Assembly (NCBI GenBank): GCA_036676355.1
Contig: JAKFDA010000063.1
Location: 47,823-111,822, forward strand
Source of the DNA: ZC4RG42 sp036676355
Lineage (GTDB): Bacteria > Pseudomonadota > Gammaproteobacteria > Burkholderiales > SG8-39
Reading direction: 5' to 3'
DNA length: 64,000 bases
The position numbers were made by a program, and so were the translations under genes. The notes under the pieces are model-generated. The model ran no database searches, was not told the origin of the DNA, and was given only the letters and a program-made list of their open reading frames with translations. Shown here piece after piece: positions 59,311-64,000 of the stretch. Position 1 is the stretch's first letter. Every line of letters begins with the position of its first letter.

Positions 59311-61806
59311 CTAGGCTTTGACGATCTTGACTGCGCACTTCTTGAAGTCGGTCTGGAACGAGATCGGGTCGGTCGCATCCAGCGTCACCTTGTTGATGAG
59401 CTGGCTGGCATCGAACCACGGCACGAACACGAGGCCTTGCGGCATGTGGTTGCGTCCGCGCGTTTCGACTCGCGTGCGGATTTCGCCGCGCCGCGAGATG
59501 ACGCGCACTTCGCTGCCGCGCCGCACGTCGAGTGCCTGGGCATCGTCCGGATGCATGTAAACGACGGCGTTGGGGAACGCGCGATAAAGCTCGGGTACGC
59601 GTCGCGTCATCGAGCCGGAATGCCAGTGTTCGAGCACGCGGCCGGTCGATAGCCAGAAGGGAAATTCCTTGTCGGGCGATTCGGCCGCGGGTTCGTAGGG
59701 CAGGGCATAGATGATCGCCTTGCCGTCCGGGTTGCCGTAGAACTGATAGTTCGTCCCCGGCTTGACATAGGGGTCGTAGCCTTCCTTGAAGCGCCACAGG
59801 GTTTCCTTGCCGTTCACCACCGGCCAGCGCAGGCCGCGCACTTCGTGATAAGTATCGAACGGCGCAAGGTCGTGGCCGTGGCCGCGGCCGAATTCCGCGT
59901 ATTCCTCGAACAGACCTTTTTGCAGGTAGAAACCGAAATCCTTCGCTTCCTGGTTGTTGTATTCAGGGTTGATCTGCGAGGCCGGAAATTTGTCCACCTG
60001 GCCGTTGCGGAACAGGATGTCGTACAGCGTCTTGCCGCGATATTCCGGCTTCTTGTCGAGCAGTTCCTTCGGCCACACTTCCTCGACCTTGAAGCGCTTG
60101 GAGAATTCCACCACCTGCCACACGTCGGAGCGCGAGTCGCCCGGCGCATCGACCAGTTGATGCCAGAACTGCGTGCGACGTTCGGAGTTGCCGTATGCGC
60201 CTTCCTTTTCCACCCACATCGCGGTCGGCAGGACGAGATCGGCGGCAAGCGTCGTGACGGTCGGGTACGCATCCGATACGACGATGAAGTTGGCGGCATT
60301 GCGATAGCCGGGCAGGCCTTCCTGCATCATGTTCGGGGCGGCCTGCATGTTGTTGTTCACCTGCACCCAGTACGCATTGATCAAACCGTCCTTGAGCATG
60401 CGGTTCTGCAGCACGGCGTGCGCGCCGGGTTTGTCCGGAATGGTGCCTGCCGGCAGTTGCCAGATCTTCTCGGTGATTTCGCGATGCTTCGGATTGGTGA
60501 CCAGCATGTCGGCCGGAAGGCGATGCGAAAACGTGCCGACCTCGCGCGCGGTGCCGCAGGCCGACGGCTGGCCGGTTAGTGAGAAGGGGCTGTTGCCCGG
60601 CGTGGCGATCTTGCCGGTGAGCAGATGCAGGTTGTAGACGAGGTGATTGCACCAGACGCCGCGCGTGTGCTGATTGAAACCCATGGTCCAGAACGACATG
60701 ACCTTGATTTTCGGGTCGGCGTACAGCTCGGCGAGTTTCTCCAGGCGGTCCTTCGGCACGCCGGAAAGTTTGGAGACGTAGTTGACGTCGTACTTCGAGA
60801 CGTACTTGGCGTATTGCTCGAAGGTGTACGGTTCGGCGCCCGCCGCCTGGTTGGCGTTCTTGGCGGACGTCTGCAGCTTGTGCTCGGGTCGCAGGCCGTA
60901 GCCGATGTCTTCGTTACCGTGCTTGAACGTCGTGTGCTTGTTGACGAAATCCTTGTTGACGCGGTTCGTCCTGATGATGTGGTTGGCGATGTAGTTGAGG
61001 ATCGCCAGATCGGTCTGCGGATGGAAGACGATCGGCAGATCGGCGAGTTCGAAAGAACGATGCTCGAACACCGACAGCACCGCGACCTGGGTCTTCGGCG
61101 CGGAGAGCCGGCGATCGGTGACGCGGGTCCACAGGATCGGATGCATTTCCGCCATGTTGGAGCCCCACAGCACGAAGGCATCGGCGTGCTCGATGTCGTC
61201 GTAGCAGCCCATCGGTTCATCGATGCCGAAGGTACGCATGAAACCGTACGCCGCCGAGGCCATGCAGTGACGCGCATTCGGATCGACGTTGTTGCTGCGG
61301 AAGCCGGCCTTGAACAGTTTCGACGCGGCATAGCCTTCCCAGATGGTCCATTGACCGGAGCCGAATATGGCCACGCCGGTCGGCCCCTTGGCTTTCAGCG
61401 CGCGCTTGAATTGCTCGGCCATGACATCGAAAGCTCTATCCCACGACACCGGCTCGAATTCGCCGTTCTTGTCGTAGCGGCCGTCCTTCATGCGTAGCAG
61501 CGGTGTGGTGAGGCGGTCCGCGCCGTACATGATCTTGGAAAGAAAGTACCCCTTGACGCAGTTTATGCCGCGATTGACTTCGGCCTGCATGTCGCCGTGC
61601 GTGGCGACGACGCGGTTGTCCTTTACCGCCACGGTGACGCCGCAGCCGACGCCGCAGAATCGACACGGCGCCTTGGACCACTTCAGTTGCGTCTGAGCCG
61701 GATCGGTTACGAGGTTCTGGGCCAGGCCGGGGAGCGGGATACCGCCGGCGGCGGCGGCCGCCGCGGCAGCAGACTGTTTGATGAAAGTTCTGCGCGCTTC
61801 ATCCAT
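59311..61806 (-). CDS. napA: NapA, catalytic subunit of periplasmic nitrate reductase
   Basis: 831 residues from the ATG at 61806 (AAGGA seven bases upstream). Twin-arginine leader ARRTFIKQSA followed by eight Ala, then Cys 48, 51, 55 and 83 for the [4Fe-4S] cluster (CRFCGVGCGV, GINCVKG). Molybdenum is held by Cys in DPNARHCMASAA. The length matches the family. Exported folded by Tat, it reduces nitrate in the periplasm. The usual Tat-leader chaperone NapD is not encoded next to it. Confidence 0.97.
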   Translation of the reverse strand: MDEARRTFIKQSAAAAAAAAGGIPLPGLAQNLVTDPAQTQLKWSKAPCRFCGVGCGVTVAVKDNRVVATHGDMQAEVNRGINCVKGYFLSKIMYGADRLTTPLLRMKDGRYDKNGEFEPVSWDRAFDVMAEQFKRALKAKGPTGVAIFGSGQWTIWEGYAASKLFKAGFRSNNVDPNARHCMASAAYGFMRTFGIDEPMGCYDDIEHADAFVLWGSNMAEMHPILWTRVTDRRLSAPKTQVAVLSVFEHRSFELADLPIVFHPQTDLAILNYIANHIIRTNRVNKDFVNKHTTFKHGNEDIGYGLRPEHKLQTSAKNANQAAGAEPYTFEQYAKYVSKYDVNYVSKLSGVPKDRLEKLAELYADPKIKVMSFWTMGFNQHTRGVWCNHLVYNLHLLTGKIATPGNSPFSLTGQPSACGTAREVGTFSHRLPADMLVTNPKHREITEKIWQLPAGTIPDKPGAHAVLQNRMLKDGLINAYWVQVNNNMQAAPNMMQEGLPGYRNAANFIVVSDAYPTVTTLAADLVLPTAMWVEKEGAYGNSERRTQFWHQLVDAPGDSRSDVWQVVEFSKRFKVEEVWPKELLDKKPEYRGKTLYDILFRNGQVDKFPASQINPEYNNQEAKDFGFYLQKGLFEEYAEFGRGHGHDLAPFDTYHEVRGLRWPVVNGKETLWRFKEGYDPYVKPGTNYQFYGNPDGKAIIYALPYEPAAESPDKEFPFWLSTGRVLEHWHSGSMTRRVPELYRAFPNAVVYMHPDDAQALDVRRGSEVRVISRRGEIRTRVETRGRNHMPQGLVFVPWFDASQLINKVTLDATDPISFQTDFKKCAVKIVKA

Positions 61807-61881
61807 GGCGGCGTCCTTGTAATGTAATAGTCGATTCGGCCCGGTGACAGGTCCGGCTCGAACGCTCGACCGGGTACGCAA

Positions 61882-62040
61882 TCAACCGCCTGGGGGGCCG
61901 GCGATCAACTGGTACATCCACACGATGAAGCCGTAACCGCCGACGACCATGACGGCAAGAAGCGGGGCAACGATGGCGACAAGAACGAAAAGCGTGCCGA
62001 GTTCCTGCGTTGCGGTGGTTTCGGATCCGGTTTCGCTCAT
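61882..62040 (-). CDS. napE: NapE, small membrane protein of the nap operon
   Basis: 52 residues with one helix (LFVLVAIVAPLLAVMVVGGYGFIVWM), ending IAGPPGG. The sequence and the first position in the operon fit NapE, whose role is unsettled. The start at 62040 has GGGGG a few bases upstream. It is divergent from the MOSC gene with 74 bases between them, where both promoters must lie. Confidence 0.9.
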   Translation of the reverse strand: MSETGSETTATQELGTLFVLVAIVAPLLAVMVVGGYGFIVWMYQLIAGPPGG

Positions 62041-62114
62041 AATTCCCCCGAAGATAACGACCACCGGCGTGCAACATCCATGCCGTTCGATTGCTGCCCG
62101 AGAAGGTTTGAAAA

Positions 62115-62819
62115 ATGGTTGCTGCGATAAAAGTGCTCGCGCTGCTGGCCGGGAAGACCCGGCCATTGGGGGACACGGGCCGGCTGAGTGCGATCCACAA
62201 GCAGCCGCTCAGCGGGCGCGGGCAGATCACCGAAACGGGATTGCTCGGCGACGAGCAGGGCGATAGCAAGAATCATGGCGGTCCGGAGAAGGCGCTGCAT
62301 CATTACGCGCGCGACCATTACGCGGTGTGGCGCGAGGAATTGACGCCGACGCCTTCGGTTCTCGATGCGCCCGGGGCGTTCGGCGAAAACATCTCCACGC
62401 TCGGTATGACCGAAGGCGATGTATGTATCGGCGATGTGTATACGCTCGGCAGCGCGCTGATCCAGGTTTCGCAGGCGCGGCAACCTTGCTACAAATTGAA
62501 TGCACGTTTCGGTCGGCGTGAGATGGCGCGAACCGTGCAGCGGACTGGCCGCACGGGTTGGTATTACCGTGTGTTGCGTATGGGCATTGCCGAAGCGGGC
62601 GATGAACTCGTGCTGGAGGAGCGCCTGCATCCCGACTGGTCGCTCGCGCGCCTGTTGCATGTGTTCTATATCGATACGCTCAACATGGACGCACTGCGCG
62701 AGATCGCCGCGCTGGAAGTGCTGGCGCCGAACTGGAGAAAGCTCGCGCGGCATCGGCTGCAGAACGGCAGCGTGGAGAGCTGGGCGCTACGACTGGGTGA
62801 AGCCTCAGGGGTGAAGTGA
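62115..62819 (+). CDS. MOSC-domain protein (YiiM-like)
   Basis: 234 residues. MOSC domain: GDEQGDSKNHGGPEKALHHY, then PGAFGENISTLGMTE, and the invariant Cys in QVSQARQPCYKLNARFG. A C-terminal 3-alpha YiiM-type end follows. MOSC proteins carry sulfur or molybdenum-cofactor sulfur; YiiM reduces N-hydroxylated bases with molybdenum cofactor. Divergence from napE may be meaningful, since both use molybdenum cofactor, but that is inference. Confidence 0.9.
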   Translation: MVAAIKVLALLAGKTRPLGDTGRLSAIHKQPLSGRGQITETGLLGDEQGDSKNHGGPEKALHHYARDHYAVWREELTPTPSVLDAPGAFGENISTLGMTEGDVCIGDVYTLGSALIQVSQARQPCYKLNARFGRREMARTVQRTGRTGWYYRVLRMGIAEAGDELVLEERLHPDWSLARLLHVFYIDTLNMDALREIAALEVLAPNWRKLARHRLQNGSVESWALRLGEASGVK

Positions 62820-62864
62820 CGACCCGAGGTCGCCTCATCCATTCAAGATCGAACCGGAGAAGAT

Positions 62865-63215
62865 GTGGCCTGGATCATTACGAAGTATTTCCTCACCGCC
62901 GCCGTCGTCGTGCTGGTGTCGGAAGTCGCCAAGCGCAGCGACAAGCTGGGCGGCTTCGTCGCGGCGCTGCCGCTGGTCACTGTGCTGGCGCTGATCTGGC
63001 TGTACATCGAGCAGCAACCGCAGACAAAAATTGCGAATCATGCCTGGTACACGTTCTGGTATGTGCTTCCGACGCTGCCGATGTTTCTGATCTTTCCCGC
63101 GTTGTTGCCGCGCCTCGGCTTCTGGCTCACCTTGCTCGCTTGCGTCGCGCTCACGGTCGTATGTTTCGGTGCCTTCGCGTTGATCGTGCGCCGCTTCGGC
63201 ATCGAGCTTTTGTAG
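62865..63215 (+). CDS. DUF3147 family membrane protein
   Basis: 116 residues from a GTG with GGAGA ahead. Four hydrophobic helices (ITKYFLTAAVVVLVSEVAKR, GFVAALPLVTVLALIWLY, YTFWYVLPTLPMFLIFPALL, WLTLLACVALTVVCFGAFAL). The family is of unknown function. It is 45 bases behind the MOSC gene and may be in its operon. Confidence 0.85.
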   Translation: MAWIITKYFLTAAVVVLVSEVAKRSDKLGGFVAALPLVTVLALIWLYIEQQPQTKIANHAWYTFWYVLPTLPMFLIFPALLPRLGFWLTLLACVALTVVCFGAFALIVRRFGIELL

Positions 63216-63347
63216 CAGAACCGGCAAGTTCGAAGCAAGCGCGAGCGTGAGGAACGATACGCGGTGCATACCCATGCCGGCGACATGCGTTTCGTCGGGG
63301 CGCACGGAGCGTTATGCTTTGGACAGGCGACCGAAGGAGGCCCCGTC

Positions 63348-64000
63348 ATGCGGCAGTTGAAGTTTCTTTCCTCTCACGACGAAGCGGGCAATATCAAGAC
63401 ATTCGTCTTCGCAGCGGACGGTATGGAATGGACGGCGGGACAGCATGACACGTTCGTGCTCACGCAGGCTGGTCCCGACAAGGCCGACAACAAACGCTGG
63501 TTCACCATCGCCTCGGCGCCGAGCGAAGGCAAGATCTATCTCTCCACGCGCATTTCCGACAGTCCGTTCAAGCAGGCCCTCAGTCGCCTGAAGCCCGGCG
63601 ATACGATTGATGCGCTCGGCATCGCCGGAAAATTCACTTGGGAAGAAGAGTCGCCGACGCCGATGGTGCTGGTGGCCGGTGGCATCGGCATCACGCCGTT
63701 TCGCAGCATCCTTCTCGAACGTCACGCGCGCGGCAAATCATTGAATGCCACGCTGCTGTATTTCGGCCGGGATGAAAACTTCGCTTTTCGTGAAGACCTG
63801 CAGCGTCTCGCGGAATTGCATCCGGAACTGAAAGTGCGTTATTTGATCGGCGAGTTGATCAGCGCCGAGAAGATCCTCGAGCTCGCACCGCAAGCGCAAA
63901 AGGGTACGGTCTATCTGTCGGGTCCCGAACCGATGGTGACGAAAGTCGGCAACGCTTTCAAGGAGCGGGGCGTGGCGATCAAGCAGGACTGGTTCCCGGG
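63348..64000 (+). CDS. FAD/NAD(P)-binding oxidoreductase, ferredoxin-reductase type, cut by the window end
   Basis: 217 codons are present and the gene runs off the right edge near its C-terminus. FAD-domain motif RWFTIASAPSEGKIYLSTRI, then the NAD(P) domain with VLVAGGIGITPFRSILLE and the GTVYLSGPEPMVTKVGNAF end motif. It is a compact two-domain reductase with no 2Fe-2S domain in the part visible. The ATG at 63348 has AAGGAGG nine bases before. The electron partner is unknown; Hmp-like or Pdr-like roles cannot be told apart. Confidence 0.9.
   Translation, partial: MRQLKFLSSHDEAGNIKTFVFAADGMEWTAGQHDTFVLTQAGPDKADNKRWFTIASAPSEGKIYLSTRISDSPFKQALSRLKPGDTIDALGIAGKFTWEEESPTPMVLVAGGIGITPFRSILLERHARGKSLNATLLYFGRDENFAFREDLQRLAELHPELKVRYLIGELISAEKILELAPQAQKGTVYLSGPEPMVTKVGNAFKERGVAIKQDWFP

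Noticed and set aside
1..64000. CRISPR array, tRNA, rRNA, prophage or integron
   Set aside because: No regularly spaced repeats, no tRNA-like cloverleaf or rRNA segment and no integrase were noticed. A tRNAscan and CRISPR finder run would settle this.

Overview
The window is about 60% GC, densely packed and carries no rRNA, tRNA or CRISPR array that I can see. The gene content suggests a facultatively denitrifying betaproteobacterium: the tail of a cbb3-oxidase assembly cluster, FNR, HemN, two nitrate reductases (narGHJI and napEABC), a cytochrome-c-type NO reductase, NnrS, and UbiU/UbiV/UbiT for oxygen-independent ubiquinone synthesis. The assignment to Betaproteobacteria is an inference from gene order and style, not from a marker gene.

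Layout. (1) 1-9.5 kb: ccoG tail, fixH, a small membrane protein, three universal stress proteins, fnr, hemN, a TauE/SafE-like exporter, a heavy-metal-binding domain protein, a Dnr-like Crp/Fnr regulator, terC and a LysR regulator. Two yybP-ykoY (manganese) riboswitches lie back to back between terC and the LysR gene. (2) 10-24.6 kb: metal resistance. It holds an arsR-arsI-acr3-arsC operon, chrA, a copper P-type ATPase behind a CueR-type promoter, a Cus-type RND efflux operon whose CusB carries a fused CusF domain, a SYLF lipoprotein, a Met-rich periplasmic protein and a second arsC-like gene. (3) 24.8-38.5 kb, all on the minus strand: an NO and anaerobic-respiration block (membrane protein, SirB-like, nnrS, hemerythrin, ubiU, ubiV, ubiT, DUF2249, nitronate monooxygenase, DGC-domain protein, a 41-residue membrane peptide, a two-heme norC, norB, norQ, norD). 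(4) 38.8-43.1 kb: GntR regulator, gamma-glutamyltransferase and an OFA-family (oxalate/formate type) transporter. (5) 43.3-53.9 kb: narK1-narK2-narGHJI-ppiC on the minus strand. (6) 54-58 kb: two pseudogenes (an EEP-family nuclease and a HigA-type antitoxin), a PEP-CTERM protein, a DksA/TraR protein, an acetyltransferase and an RcnB/CigR-like protein. (7) 58.2-64 kb: napEABC, a MOSC protein, a DUF3147 membrane protein and a flavin reductase cut by the window end.

How it fits together. FNR-type boxes sit in front of hemN, a usp gene, ubiU and the sirB-nnrS pair, so heme and quinone synthesis, stress proteins and NO handling are probably co-induced when oxygen falls. Nar and Nap reduce nitrate, Nor reduces NO, and UbiUVT would keep the quinone pool supplied without oxygen. 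No nitrite or N2O reductase is present in the window.

Mobile and repetitive DNA. A family of about 277-bp non-autonomous elements (three copies, one internally deleted) shows 4-bp YTAR target duplications in two copies and lies at the stop codons of three genes. Short hairpin repeats separate the nar genes, and one supplies the end of narG. Best candidates for something new are the divergent riboswitch pair with one member apparently feeding a LysR gene, the stop-codon-targeting MITE family, and the NO/quinone supercluster with its two-heme NorC and 41-residue peptide.
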